From positions 203,764-267,763 of the forward strand of contig JAAXVL010000001.1 of the NCBI GenBank assembly GCA_013335535.1: DNA of 64,000 bases. Reading direction: 5' to 3'. Shown here one piece after another: positions 40,073 to 49,089 of the stretch. The notes under the pieces are model-generated. The model was not told the DNA's origin, made no database searches, and was given only the letters and a program-made list of their open reading frames with translations. Positions within the stretch are counted from its first letter, which is position 1. Each line of letters begins with the position of its first letter. Origin of the DNA: Azonexaceae bacterium (GTDB taxonomy: Bacteria; Pseudomonadota; Gammaproteobacteria; Burkholderiales; Rhodocyclaceae). A program made the position numbers and the translations under genes.

Positions 40073-40660
40073 ATGTCAGGAATGTCGATCCGTTTTCTTG
40101 TTGCCCTTTGGGTCTCGCTGGCCAGCCTTTCTGCCATGGCCGGTACGGCCGACGACGAGCTGCGTGTGGCGGCGATGGCGCACCGGGGCGGCGATACCGG
40201 GCGGGCCGTGGCGATCTGGAAGGACTGGGCGGCCAAGGGGAATGTCGACGCGGCTTACAACCTGGCGGTCATTCATCAGTACGGCGATGGCGTGGCGCTC
40301 GACTATGCGGCGGCGATGCGCTGGTATCGGCAGGCGGCCGAGCAGGGTGACAAGGTTGCGCAGTTGCAGATCGGGCTGATGTATCAGGTCGGTCAGGGTG
40401 TGGCGGTTGATGAAGCCGAGGCGCACCGCTGGTTCACGATGAATCGCCAGCACCATCTGCACCACGAACATGAGCCGCAAATGGTTGCCTGGCGACAGCA
40501 GGCGCTGGCCTTGATCGAGGCGCGTGACCGTCGCGAGCAGGTGGCGGCTTCGCAGGCGAACTCAGCCCTGATCCTGGCCGAACTCAGGCGCCGGGCTGGC
40601 ATGGGGGTCGAGCGTCCGACCGAAACGGCCGCGTTGGCTACGGCGACGACGATTCGCTGA
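40073..40660 (+). CDS. Exported Sel1-repeat protein
   Basis: A protein of about 195 residues. I chose the ATG at 40073, which has AGGAG 8 bases upstream and gives a signal peptide (IRFLVALWVSLASLSAMA). Two to three Sel1-like repeats follow (DAAYNLAVIHQYGDGVALDYAAAMRWYRQAAEQGD and KVAQLQIGLMYQVGQGVAVDEAEAHRWFT are split over residues 55-125), which are protein-protein interaction modules. A His-rich piece (HHLHHEHE) may bind metal. Its function is unknown. It is divergent from the OprC-like receptor, and a terminator made with a repeat copy follows it. Confidence 0.8.
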   Translation: MSGMSIRFLVALWVSLASLSAMAGTADDELRVAAMAHRGGDTGRAVAIWKDWAAKGNVDAAYNLAVIHQYGDGVALDYAAAMRWYRQAAEQGDKVAQLQIGLMYQVGQGVAVDEAEAHRWFTMNRQHHLHHEHEPQMVAWRQQALALIEARDRREQVAASQANSALILAELRRRAGMGVERPTETAALATATTIR

Positions 40661-40661
40661 G

Positions 40662-40709
40662 GGCGGCCGGCATTTCAATTTTGGCCGCTTTTTCCGGTTG
40701 ACCGTGGCA
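40662..40709 (+). repeat. Dispersed repeat copy g forming a terminator
   Basis: The repeat CATTTCAATTTTGGCCGC followed by TTTTTCCGGTTGACCGTGG starts 11 bases after the Sel1 gene stop. GCGGCC (40663-40668) in the gene-specific flank pairs with GGCCGC (40683-40688) of the repeat, and TTTTT follows directly. This makes a good Rho-independent terminator. Confidence 0.85.
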
Positions 40710-40755
40710 TCCGGTGCAGCCGGTTATTCCGTGAGCCAACAGCCTGGAAATCGCC

Positions 40756-42510
40756 TTAGCTGGCGGTGACGCCGTTCAGCTTGTCGAGCGCTTCGAGCAG
40801 CTTTGCTGGTTCGTCGAGGCGCAGCATCTTGCGGACGTTGGGGGCGATTTCGCTGACGTCGGATTTGAGCACGCGGTTCTTGACCTTGAGGATCTGCGAC
40901 GGGTGCATCGAGAAAATGCGCAGGCCCATACCGAGCAGCAGGCGGGTGAGGTCGGGATCGCCGGCCATTTCGCCACACACCGAAACCGGAATCTCGGCCT
41001 TTTCGGCCATCGACAGCGTGTGGGCGAGCAGCATGAGCACGGCCGGGTGCAGCGGGTCGTAGAGGTTGGCGACCTGCTCGTCGGAGCGGTCGATGGCCAA
41101 TGTGTATTGAATGAGGTCGTTGGTGCCGATCGAGAGGAAATCGAGGCGGCGCAGGAAGAGGCCGATGGCCAGCGCAGCGGCGGGGATCTCGATCATGCCG
41201 CCGACCTGGATGTTTTCGTCGAAAGTCACCTTCTCGCCGCGCAGGCTCGATTTGGCCTGCTCAAGCGCGGCCAGCGTCTGGTCGATCTCGTGGGCATGGG
41301 CCAGCATCGGGATGAGCAGCTTGATCGGGCCGTATTTCGAGGCGCGCAGGATGGCGCGCAACTGCGTCTGGAACATGCGCGGCTCGGCCAGCGACAGACG
41401 GATGGCGCGGCGCCCGAGCGCCGGGTTGGTCTGCACGCGGTCGCCAGCGCTGTTGTTCGGGCGCAAGTCCTTGTCGTTGCCGAGGTCGAAGGTGCGGATG
41501 GTGACCGGCCGGCCGCCCATGCCCTTGACCACCTTCTTGTAGGCCTCGTACTGCTCGCGCTCGTCGGGCATGTCGCCACGGTCGAGGAAGAGGAATTCGG
41601 TGCGGAACAGGCCGACGCCCTCGGCGCCGCAGTCGAGCGCCATTGGTACGTCGCCGGGTAGCTCGATGTTGGCGAAGAGCTGCACCGGGATGCCGTCGAT
41701 GGTTTCCGACTTGGCTGTCTTGAGGCGCTTGAGCTTGTTCCGCTCGAGCTCGATCTGTTCCTTGCGCAGCTGGTATTCGTCCAGCACGCGCTGGTCGGGA
41801 TTGACGATGACGACGCCGCGCATGCCGTCGACGATGAGCAGCTCATTGTCGCGGATCAGGCCGCGGGCGTTTTCCAGGCCGAGCACGGCGGGAATCGCCA
41901 TGCTGCGGGCGAGGATGGATGTGTGCGACGTGGCGCCGCCGACATCGGTGATGAAAGCGGCGAAACGGTGGTCCTTGAAGGCGATGGTGTCGGCCGGCGA
42001 AAGATCGTGGGCGACGATGATCAGCGCCTCTTCCTTCGAACTCTTCGCCGTCTTCAGGGCGGCGCGGCGCGGGTGGCCGAGCAGTTCCTTGACGACGCGT
42101 TCGACGACCTGCACGACGTCGAACTTGCGCTCACGCAGGTAGAGATCGTCGAACTGCTCGAACTGGTCGACCAGATGCTCCATCTGCTGAACTAGTGCCC
42201 ATTCGGCGTTGCACCGGCGCTCGCGGATGATGTCGCGCGGCTTGACCGCCAGTTCCGGGTCTTCGAGGAACATGGTGTGGATGTCGATGAAGGCATTGAG
42301 TTCGGCCGGCGCGTGCTCGGTGTTCTCCTTCATCTGGATGAGCTCGTCCTTGACCGCCTTGATGGCGTCGTCGAAGCGCTCGATTTCCTTGTCGATCATG
42401 CGCGGTGCGAGGGTCAGGTGGGCCACCTCGAGCGTCGCATGCGACATGAGCATGGCCCGCCCGATGGCGATGCCGCCAGAAACCCCAAGACCGTGCAGGA
42501 TGAAGCTCAT
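40756..42510 (-). CDS. ptsI: PTS enzyme I
   Basis: A 584-residue phosphoenolpyruvate-protein phosphotransferase. The phosphorylated histidine is H196 in GGATSHTSILAR. The C-terminal PEP-binding domain has GAEGVGLFRTEFLF and the SIGTNDLIQYTLAIDRSD and VSVCGEMAGD motifs. It passes phosphate from PEP to HPr. It is the last gene of EIIA-ptsH-ptsI. With no sugar permease nearby, this looks like a regulatory PTS. Confidence 0.96.
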   Translation of the reverse strand: MSFILHGLGVSGGIAIGRAMLMSHATLEVAHLTLAPRMIDKEIERFDDAIKAVKDELIQMKENTEHAPAELNAFIDIHTMFLEDPELAVKPRDIIRERRCNAEWALVQQMEHLVDQFEQFDDLYLRERKFDVVQVVERVVKELLGHPRRAALKTAKSSKEEALIIVAHDLSPADTIAFKDHRFAAFITDVGGATSHTSILARSMAIPAVLGLENARGLIRDNELLIVDGMRGVVIVNPDQRVLDEYQLRKEQIELERNKLKRLKTAKSETIDGIPVQLFANIELPGDVPMALDCGAEGVGLFRTEFLFLDRGDMPDEREQYEAYKKVVKGMGGRPVTIRTFDLGNDKDLRPNNSAGDRVQTNPALGRRAIRLSLAEPRMFQTQLRAILRASKYGPIKLLIPMLAHAHEIDQTLAALEQAKSSLRGEKVTFDENIQVGGMIEIPAAALAIGLFLRRLDFLSIGTNDLIQYTLAIDRSDEQVANLYDPLHPAVLMLLAHTLSMAEKAEIPVSVCGEMAGDPDLTRLLLGMGLRIFSMHPSQILKVKNRVLKSDVSEIAPNVRKMLRLDEPAKLLEALDKLNGVTAS

Positions 42511-42516
42511 AACGGC

Positions 42517-42786
42517 TTATTCTCCCTCACCGAAATAGTCGGCGATCAAGGCGAGCAGCGCTTCCATGGCCTCGGCTTCGTCGGCGCCGTTGGTTTCCAG
42601 CGTCACTTTCGACCCCTTGCCGGCAGCCAGCATCATGACGCCCATGATGCTCTTGGCGTTGATGCGGCGCGGGCCCTTGCTCATCCACACCTCGCACTTG
42701 TACTTGCCGGCCATCTGGGTCAGCTTGGCGGAAGCACGGGCATGAAGGCCGAGCTTGTTGATGATTTCGGTTTCGGTAGTCAGCAT
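42517..42786 (-). CDS. ptsH: PTS phosphocarrier HPr
   Basis: An 89-residue HPr. H15 (KLGLHARAS) receives phosphate from enzyme I. S46 (AKSIMGVMML) is the site of regulatory kinase HprK in species that have it. It lies 6 bases before ptsI and 5 bases after the EIIA gene. Length is typical. Confidence 0.96.
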   Translation of the reverse strand: MLTTETEIINKLGLHARASAKLTQMAGKYKCEVWMSKGPRRINAKSIMGVMMLAAGKGSKVTLETNGADEAEAMEALLALIADYFGEGE

Positions 42787-42791
42787 ATTTT

Positions 42792-43181
42792 TCAGTGGTC
42801 CAGCATGTTGATGATGCCGTCGCGGCCGCCATCGCGGGCACGAACGAGCAGGGTTTCCATGCCCTTGTCGCGGTAAGTCAGGGCGCGCAGCAGCATGGGC
42901 ATATTGACACCGGTCAGACCTTCGACCCGGCCGCGTTCCAGCAACTTTAGCGCAAGGTTGGCCGGAGAGGCGCCGAAAATATCGGTCAGGACCAGCACGC
43001 CATCGCCCTTGTCCACCAGGGCGAGCATCTCGCGCGCCATGGGCAGGATATCGAGCGGGTCGTCCTGCGAGGTCAGGCCGAGCTGCATCACCTGCGGCGG
43101 GCGCTTGTTGAGTACATGGCAGACGTTCTGGACGAGCGCCTCGCCATAGCTGCCGTGGGTGATGAGAAGGATGCCGATCAT
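42792..43181 (-). CDS. PTS EIIA component, mannose family
   Basis: A 129-residue EIIA(Man)-type protein; the phosphorylated histidine is H9 in LLITHGSYGEALV, and VLTDIFGASPANLALKLL is a further family block. No EIIB, EIIC or EIID gene follows, so phosphotransfer probably ends here and serves regulation, as is common in betaproteobacteria. It is the first gene of the EIIA-ptsH-ptsI operon. Confidence 0.93.
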   Translation of the reverse strand: MIGILLITHGSYGEALVQNVCHVLNKRPPQVMQLGLTSQDDPLDILPMAREMLALVDKGDGVLVLTDIFGASPANLALKLLERGRVEGLTGVNMPMLLRALTYRDKGMETLLVRARDGGRDGIINMLDH

Positions 43182-43205
43182 GCTCGGGATTCTACCCCGA
43201 GCTTT

Positions 43206-44093
43206 TTACCGGCGGCTGACGATCAGTATGCCGATGACGACCAGCGCGGCGCCCACCATCTGCGCCAGCGAAATTGTTTCGCCGAGCAGCCACCAGCCAA
43301 ATGCGATGGTCAGAATCGGCCCGACCATGCCGAACAGCGAAGCGCGCCCGGCACCGATGCGGCGAATCGCCGCCGACTGGGCGAAAACCGGGACGATGGT
43401 CGCGAACACGGCCATGGCCAGCCCCCAGCCATAGACCGGCAGCGGCTGGATGAAGGCGGTGATCGGGTGCGAAGCCGAGAAGTGCGCCAGCGTCACGGCC
43501 GACGAAACGAGCATGGCCAGTGCCGAAAAGCGCATGGCGCCGAGGCGGGCGATCATTGTCCCGCTGCCTGACAAGTAGAGGGCATACGACACGCTCGAGG
43601 CGAAGACCAGCGCGCCGCCGATCCAGACGTTGCGTGCATCGCCGAGGCCAAGGTCGTGCACGAAGGCGAAGCCGATACCGAGGTAACAGAGCGCCACGGC
43701 AACCACTTCGCGCCGGGTGAAAGGCTTGCCCTGAAAGAGCACGCCGATCAGGATGGTCAGCGTCGGGTAGGTGAACAGGATCAGCCGTTCGAGGCCGGCT
43801 GAAATGTATTCGAGACCCCAGAAATCGAGGATGCTAGCGCCGTAATAGCCGAGGCAGCCGAGGGCGAACAGCTTGAGCCAGTCGTCGCGCGTCAGGCTGT
43901 CCCCGGCCCGCTGCCCGGCCAGCCCGACCCAAAGGAAAACCGGCAGTGCAAAGCCCATGCGCAGGGCGAGCAGCGTGATGGCGTCGACGCCATACGGGTA
44001 GGCCAGCTTGACGAAAATCGCCTTGAGCGAAAAGCCGAGCGCCGCGATGAGCGCCAGACCTGCACCATAAGCATTCGATTTGTCCAAAGCCAT
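43206..44093 (-). CDS. EamA/DMT-family transporter
   Basis: A 295-residue membrane protein with about ten transmembrane helices in two EamA repeats (first residues 8-140, second from 150). Members export amino acids or other metabolites; the substrate here is unknown. A LysR-type gene is divergent across an 83-base gap, a common arrangement in which the regulator controls the exporter. Confidence 0.88.
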   Translation of the reverse strand: MALDKSNAYGAGLALIAALGFSLKAIFVKLAYPYGVDAITLLALRMGFALPVFLWVGLAGQRAGDSLTRDDWLKLFALGCLGYYGASILDFWGLEYISAGLERLILFTYPTLTILIGVLFQGKPFTRREVVAVALCYLGIGFAFVHDLGLGDARNVWIGGALVFASSVSYALYLSGSGTMIARLGAMRFSALAMLVSSAVTLAHFSASHPITAFIQPLPVYGWGLAMAVFATIVPVFAQSAAIRRIGAGRASLFGMVGPILTIAFGWWLLGETISLAQMVGAALVVIGILIVSRR

Positions 44094-44176
44094 TCCCGGG
44101 TTGATGTGAGCCAGATGCCATTAAAAACGCCATTGGTGCGGTGGGCAATTGGTATTATTCAAACCGAGCATTCGTT

Positions 44177-45085
44177 ATGGACGAAACCATGCGCTACGAT
44201 CTGCCCGATCTGCGGCTCGTCGCCGCCATCGCCGATTCCGGCAGCCTGACGCGTGCCGCCGAGCAGGTGCATTTGGCCGCATCTTCGGCCAGTCACCGGC
44301 TGACGCAGCTTGAAGGCGCCCTCGGCGTACCGCTTTTCGCCCGCCATGCCCGTGGCCTGACGCCGACGGCAGCCGGCGAATCGCTGCTCCGTCACGCCCG
44401 CCAGGTCTTCGCCCAGCTCGAACAGATGCACGCCGACCTCGCGCCCTACGCCAGCGGCCTGAACAGCCAGGTCACGGTGTTCGCCAACACCAACGCCATC
44501 AACTGTTTTCTGCCGGAAGACCTCGGCGATTTCCTGCGCGAACATCTGCGTGTCCGCGTCAGCCTCGAAGAGCAGCCAAGTCCGGCGATCATCCAGGCGG
44601 TGGTGGCCGGGCAGGTCGATATCGGTGTGGTCGCCTCGGAAGTCGGGTTGACCGGCGTCGAAACCCGGCCTTACCGGCAGGACCGACTGGTCCTTATCGT
44701 CGCCCCCGGCCATAGCCTGGCCGGCAAAAGCGAACTGGCCTTCGCCGATGTGCTGGGCGAACCCTTCGTCTGCCTGCACGCCGGCAGCGCCATCCACACC
44801 TTCATGATGAACCACGCCGCCCGCCTTGGCAGCCGGCTCGATGTGCGCATCCAGGTGCGCAGTTTCAGCGCCGTCTGCCGCATGGTAGCGGCAGGCGTCG
44901 GCATCGGCATGGTGCCGCGTTCCGCAGCTTCCGACGGCGTGAAAACGATAGAAATAACCGACCCGTGGGCGCCGCGCGATTTGCAGTTGTGCGTTCGTTC
45001 GCGGGCAGTGCTGGGCCCGGCGGCAGCCGCCCTCTTCGACCATCTGGCCGGCAAGGGCGGCGCGGAGATTACAGCGGGCGTTTGA
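44177..45085 (+). CDS. LysR-type transcriptional regulator
   Basis: A protein of about 302 residues from the ATG at 44177 (an ATG at 44189 is also possible). The N-terminal winged HTH (LPDLRLVAAIADSGSLTRAA, LAASSASHRLTQLEGALGVPLF) is followed by a LysR substrate-binding domain (from about residue 90). It is divergent from the EamA transporter gene and probably regulates it. Its 3' end overlaps the convergent haem-protein gene by 17 bases. Confidence 0.92.
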   Translation: MDETMRYDLPDLRLVAAIADSGSLTRAAEQVHLAASSASHRLTQLEGALGVPLFARHARGLTPTAAGESLLRHARQVFAQLEQMHADLAPYASGLNSQVTVFANTNAINCFLPEDLGDFLREHLRVRVSLEEQPSPAIIQAVVAGQVDIGVVASEVGLTGVETRPYRQDRLVLIVAPGHSLAGKSELAFADVLGEPFVCLHAGSAIHTFMMNHAARLGSRLDVRIQVRSFSAVCRMVAAGVGIGMVPRSAASDGVKTIEITDPWAPRDLQLCVRSRAVLGPAAAALFDHLAGKGGAEITAGV

Positions 45086-45635
45086 CGGTCAGGGCGCCGC
45101 GAATCTGGCCCTTGGCGTAGCCGGTCGCCTGATCGTGCGGGTAGCTTTCGGCCAGCTTGGCCTTGAGGCCGGCGTCCATGCCATCGACCGCGCCGTGGCA
45201 CTTGAGGCAAACGTCGCCGACCGGCAGCGCCTTCATGTAGCGGAAGACCTGTTTGCCGTCGATAGTGACGATCTCACTCTTTTCCATCGTGTCGATCTTC
45301 TCGCCATTGGCGGCGCGGATGTTGAAGTCGGCTAGCTGGCGAACTTCCCACAGGTCAGGTGTGCCGCGCTCGGCATTGCGCGTCTTGAGGCTGACGCGGC
45401 GGATGTCCCAGCCGGTTTCCTGGCGCTTGGCCTTGATCAGTTCCGGTGCCTGTTCCTTGCACACCGGAATCGCCCCGGCCACGCCCTTTTCAGCAACGGC
45501 TTCCTGCATCGCGGCGACGACCTTGGGGACGACTGGCAGTACGGTTTTCTTCGTTTCGGCGGTCAGCGCGCCGACGTCCTGAGCCAGGGTGGGCAGGGAT
45601 GCGAAGAGCAGGGTGATGGCGAACAGCGCTTTCAT
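45069..45635 (-). CDS. Exported c-type haem protein, DUF3365/Tll0287-like
   Basis: A 188-residue protein with signal peptide MKALFAITLLFASLPTLA and one haem-attachment motif CLKCH near residue 140. The family (DUF3365/Tll0287-like) is found as periplasmic monohaem sensors or electron carriers. It has conserved blocks DIRRVSLKTRNAERGTPD and QVFRYMKALP. Function is unknown; a role in periplasmic redox sensing or electron transfer is inferred. It overlaps the convergent LysR gene. Confidence 0.85.
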   Translation of the reverse strand: MKALFAITLLFASLPTLAQDVGALTAETKKTVLPVVPKVVAAMQEAVAEKGVAGAIPVCKEQAPELIKAKRQETGWDIRRVSLKTRNAERGTPDLWEVRQLADFNIRAANGEKIDTMEKSEIVTIDGKQVFRYMKALPVGDVCLKCHGAVDGMDAGLKAKLAESYPHDQATGYAKGQIRGALTVKRPL

Positions 45636-45690
45636 GATGACACCTTGGTAAATTAGAAAAAACTGATATTACCTCCGCCAGCCCCTTACG

Positions 45691-46608
45691 TCATCCGGCG
45701 ATGGTCAGCCAGTCACGGTGCTTTTCCGCTTCGCCGCGCACGCTGGCGAAATAGGCGGCCTGCAGTCTTTGCGTGACCGGCCCCGGCATGCCGCTGCCGA
45801 TGCGCCGGGCGTCAACCTCGATTACCGGCGTGATTTCCGCTGCCGTGCCGGTCAGGAATACTTCGTCGGCGCAATAGACCTCGTCGCGGGTGATGCGCTT
45901 GCTGCGCACTTGCAGGCCGGCTTCCGCCGCCAGCGTGCACACCGTCCGGCGCGTGATGCCGTCGAGCGCCGAGGTGCTGTCCGGTTGCAGCAACTCGCCG
46001 TCGCGGACGATGAACAGGTTTTCGCTCGAGCCTTCCGATATGTAGCCCTCGGTGTCGAGCAGCAGCGCCTCGTCGTAGCCGTCGCGGCGCGCCTCACGCA
46101 CGGCGAGGATGGAGTTCGAATAGGTCGAAATGGCCTTGGCGCGGCACATCTGGACGTTGGGATGATGCCGGGCGTAGGACGACACGCGGACGCGGATGCC
46201 TTCGTCGATGGCCTTGCCGCCGAGATAGGCGCCCCACGGCCAGGCAGCGACCATGACGTGCGCTGCGGCGCCGGCCGGATCGACGCCCAGCTTTTCGGCG
46301 CCAAGAAAGACCAGCGGCCGGATGTAGGCGCTGCGCAGGCCGTTGCGGGTGACGGCCTCGCGGCAGGCGGTGGTCAGCGTTTCGCGGTCGAATGGCAGGT
46401 CGATGGCGAGAATGTGGGCCGAATCCTCGAGCCGGCGCAGATGTTCAGCCAGTCGGAAGATGGCCGGGCCGCGCGCCGTTTCGTAAGCGCGGATGCCTTC
46501 GAAGCAACCGTAGCCGTAATGCAGGGTGTGGGTCAGCACGTGCACCTTGGCGTCGCGCCAGGGAAGCCACTGGCCGTCAAGCCAGATAAAGCCGTCGCGG
46601 TCTTGCAT
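45691..46608 (-). CDS. ilvE: Branched-chain amino acid aminotransferase
   Basis: A 305-residue class IV aminotransferase from the ATG at 46608; the frame stays open to 46734 but the upstream part does not match the family. The PLP lysine is in CRAKAISTYSNS; DTEGYISEGSSENLFIVRDG and FLTGTAAEITPV are family signatures. It makes valine, leucine and isoleucine in the last synthesis step. It is transcribed from its own region; the 250 bases upstream hold a repeat copy and nothing else that I recognise. Confidence 0.94.
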   Translation of the reverse strand: MQDRDGFIWLDGQWLPWRDAKVHVLTHTLHYGYGCFEGIRAYETARGPAIFRLAEHLRRLEDSAHILAIDLPFDRETLTTACREAVTRNGLRSAYIRPLVFLGAEKLGVDPAGAAAHVMVAAWPWGAYLGGKAIDEGIRVRVSSYARHHPNVQMCRAKAISTYSNSILAVREARRDGYDEALLLDTEGYISEGSSENLFIVRDGELLQPDSTSALDGITRRTVCTLAAEAGLQVRSKRITRDEVYCADEVFLTGTAAEITPVIEVDARRIGSGMPGPVTQRLQAAYFASVRGEAEKHRDWLTIAG

Positions 46609-46807
46609 GATGGAATCCTCAAAATGGGTGTGAATCCGGCGGTTGCCGGGGAGCCGCGTGAGGGTGGCGCGGTGGGTTCCGTCAGGGCCGCTGCCGGGTA
46701 GGCGGGCCGCGAACGGCGTTTGGGGATGGGGCAAGGATGGGCCGGTTTTCGCCGTCGTTCAAACGATTAAATTGCACATCGAATGAATTCAATTCATCTG
46801 AAACGAC

Positions 46808-46846
46808 ATTTCGATTTTGGCCAATTTTTCTGGTTGACCGTGGAAT
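46808..46846 (+). repeat. Dispersed repeat copy h
   Basis: ATTTCGATTTTGGCCAA is followed by TTTTTCTGGTTGACCGTGG. One base of the core is changed (CTGG for CCGG). It is intergenic, between ilvE and the LysR gene, 13 bases after the latter's stop and antisense to it. Confidence 0.85.
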
Positions 46847-46858
46847 CACCTGCCGGGG

Positions 46859-47713
46859 CTAGGGGCGCAGCAGCCAACGGATGAAGGCCATGATTGCCGG
46901 CTTTTCCTGCACGGCGGGTGGCGCCACGACGTAGAAACTGCGGTCCGGGCAATCCTGCGGGAAGGGGCGGATCAGGCGGCCTTCGGCCAGGTAGGGGGCG
47001 GCCAGGGTGCCGGCCATCAGGGCCACGCCGTGGCCGGCGACCGCGGCTTCGAGCATGAGCAGGGCGTCTTCGTAATTCGGGCCGGTCGATGGCTCGGGAT
47101 GTCGCACTCCGGCCGCCGCAAACCAGCGCTGCCAGGAGAGCAGCGGGTGGCGCAGCAGACGCACCTGATCGAGGTCCTGCGGGGTCTTGAGTTTGGCCGC
47201 CAGCGTCGGGCTGCACACCGGAAAGACGCGCTCCTCGAAGAGCTTCCAGGCGAGCAGACCGGGCCATTCTTCCTCGCCGTAGCGCAGCCCAATATCAGCT
47301 TCACCGTTGAGCAAAGGGCCGAGGCCGGTCGCTGTGCCGAGGCTGAATTCGAGGTTCGGGTGGCTCTCCTGATAGTCGGCCACACGGCTGACCAGCCATT
47401 TGCTGCCCAGCGCCGGCGCCGCCGAAATCCGCACGCGTTCCCGTTGCGGCGTGCGCAATGCCGCGCTGGCTTCGTCGAGGCGCAGCAGGGCATCGCGGAC
47501 AACCGCCAGGTAGCGCCGGCCGGCCGCTGTCAGCACGACGGCGCGATGCCGCCGTTCGAACAGCGCCTGCCCAAGGTGCGCCTCGAGTTGGCGGATGCGA
47601 TGGCTGATCGCCGACGGCGTCAGATGCAAGGCGTCGGCGGCCGCCAGAAAGCTGCCGAGCCGGGCGGCGGCTTCAAAGGCAGGCAGCGTGTGGAGCGGCG
47701 GAAGATCGCGCAT
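46859..47713 (-). CDS. LysR-type regulator, GcvA-like
   Basis: A 284-residue regulator with N-terminal HTH (LHTLPAFEAAARLGSFLAAA, LTPSAISHRIRQLEAHLGQALF) and a GcvA-like effector domain (ISAAPALGSKWLVSRVADYQ). GcvA-like regulators control amino acid or antibiotic-resistance genes in many bacteria. The target is unknown. It is upstream of ilvE on the same strand but separated by about 250 bases. Confidence 0.92.
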   Translation of the reverse strand: MRDLPPLHTLPAFEAAARLGSFLAAADALHLTPSAISHRIRQLEAHLGQALFERRHRAVVLTAAGRRYLAVVRDALLRLDEASAALRTPQRERVRISAAPALGSKWLVSRVADYQESHPNLEFSLGTATGLGPLLNGEADIGLRYGEEEWPGLLAWKLFEERVFPVCSPTLAAKLKTPQDLDQVRLLRHPLLSWQRWFAAAGVRHPEPSTGPNYEDALLMLEAAVAGHGVALMAGTLAAPYLAEGRLIRPFPQDCPDRSFYVVAPPAVQEKPAIMAFIRWLLRP

Positions 47714-47790
47714 GGCAGGGCGGCGGCATGAAAAGCCTTATTCTGCCTGATGGCGGGTATCGCAGGATGCCGGGATGTCCGGCGCCTCGA

Positions 47791-48621
47791 CTAACGGGGT
47801 TGGGCCTGGTCCTGGACGCGTTGCCAGCTGGCGAGTGCCAGGCTCTTCGGGACATCGAGCTTGAATTGCCTGGTCAGCACTGTGTGGAGATGCTCGGCAT
47901 CCCGGATCGTCTGCCGTTCGACCGGCTCGTAGTGACCATTGCGGCGCACCAGCGTGTTGCCTTCGAGACTCAGGATGTCATCGCCGCTGCGGGTGAAGCA
48001 CATGAAAATGTTGCGAAAGGGCGAGCCTGGCCAGGTGGAGGTGAAGTGGTTGCCCATGTCGATATCCATATCCAGCACCGGTCCGCGATCGATCAGGTAA
48101 ACGTCGGCCCACGCTCCGTCGATCCAGCGTTGCAGGTGCAGGCCGCAGGCGCCCTCGTCGACCAGCCGGAAGCGGGCGCCCGCCTGTTCGGTGACGACGT
48201 CGGGCACGAAGCGGATCGGGGCGAAGGTGCCCGGCCCGCCAAAGCCGGCGTCGGCCAGCCAGGTTTCGCCATCGAGTTCAACCAGCCATAACAGGTGGGT
48301 GCGCGGCCCCGGTCCCGGACGGCGAAACGAAACTCTGGCCAGCCGGCGCTGAGCCGTGAAGCCGGCCGCCTGCAACGCGGCGCCAAGCAGCCCGTTGAGC
48401 TCGAAGCAGTAGCCGCCCCGTCCACGCTCAAGCACCTTGTCGATGATGCTATCGAGCCGGACGTCGACCGGTGTGCCGCTCAGCGTATCCAGATTCTCGA
48501 AGCTGATGGCCCGGGCCTGGGCGCACACCAGTTCGGCCAGCCCGGCCGCGTTCAGCGCCGGCCACTGGTCCAGCCCGAGCCGGGCCAGATAGCGGCCGGC
48601 AGGAAAGTTGTTGGTGCTCAT
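47791..48621 (-). CDS. nat: Arylamine N-acetyltransferase
   Basis: A 276-residue NAT from the ATG at 48621; the frame runs further upstream but the family start matches MSTNNFPAGRYLARLGL. The catalytic triad is C72 (RGGYCFELN), H109 (RTHLLWLV) and D124 (WLADAGFGG). NATs transfer acetyl from acetyl-CoA to aromatic amines and hydrazines. Length is normal. It precedes the GcvA-like gene on the same strand with a 77-base gap. Confidence 0.93.
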   Translation of the reverse strand: MSTNNFPAGRYLARLGLDQWPALNAAGLAELVCAQARAISFENLDTLSGTPVDVRLDSIIDKVLERGRGGYCFELNGLLGAALQAAGFTAQRRLARVSFRRPGPGPRTHLLWLVELDGETWLADAGFGGPGTFAPIRFVPDVVTEQAGARFRLVDEGACGLHLQRWIDGAWADVYLIDRGPVLDMDIDMGNHFTSTWPGSPFRNIFMCFTRSGDDILSLEGNTLVRRNGHYEPVERQTIRDAEHLHTVLTRQFKLDVPKSLALASWQRVQDQAQPR

Positions 48622-48778
48622 GATGCGTTCTCGTGGATAGCTGCCAGAAGGCGAGTGGCGGTTTCGATTCCGGAAAGTGTTGGAGTGTACTGTGACTCCT
48701 TTTTGCCGGCGACGTTTTACCGCGGCTGGCGGTCCGCGGCGCTTGACGCGCTGCACAAGATGCCATCAAAATGAACCG

Positions 48779-48871
48779 ATGAATTTTGCAAACGACATCT
48801 TCTCCCTGCAAGCACCAGTCCGCCGCATCCTGCGTGCGTGGCGCGTTGCCGTTTTTCCGGGGCCGGGGTGA
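48779..48871 (+). CDS. Possible 30-residue leader peptide
   Basis: A short frame (MNFANDIFSLQAPVRR...AWRVAVFPGPG) ends 29 bases before a strong terminator hairpin and about 220 bases before the EamA gene. No clear Shine-Dalgarno is seen. The layout recalls a leader-peptide attenuator, but codons of one amino acid are not clustered except two Val and two Phe in VAVF. The gap 48622-48971 holds no other gene that I recognise. Confidence 0.3.
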   Translation: MNFANDIFSLQAPVRRILRAWRVAVFPGPG

Positions 48872-48900
48872 GGTAGTCGATTTTCTTCCCAGATTTCAGC

Positions 48901-48935
48901 AAAGGCCGCGGATTTGAAACCCGCGGCCTTTTTGT
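48901..48935 (+). terminator. Strong Rho-independent terminator upstream of an EamA gene
   Basis: AAAGGCCGCGG and CCGCGGCCTTT form a perfect 11-bp stem with a 9-base loop and a T-run. It has no annotated gene before it on the plus strand, which suggests that a short leader RNA ends here. Confidence 0.88.
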
Positions 48936-48971
48936 TTTCTCTGTGTTTTTCCCTCAACGAAAGGAAGTGCC

Positions 48972-49076
48972 ATGACCCGTATTGCTGCCCACTGGACCCT
49001 GCCGGCCAACGATCGCCACGACGCCGAGCGCCTCGCCCAGGCCGCCTTGCATCCACCCTCGCCCCAACCGCATTGA
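48972..49076 (+). CDS. Possible 34-residue small protein upstream of an EamA gene
   Basis: AAGGAAG lies 5 bases upstream of an ATG, a strong ribosome-binding site. The frame MTRIAAHWTLPANDRHDAER and 14 more residues ends 13 bases before the GTG of the EamA gene. It is not recognised. It could be a small protein translationally coupled to the exporter, or a 5' fragment of another gene. Confidence 0.4.
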   Translation: MTRIAAHWTLPANDRHDAERLAQAALHPPSPQPH

Positions 49077-49089
49077 ACCGGAGAGCGCT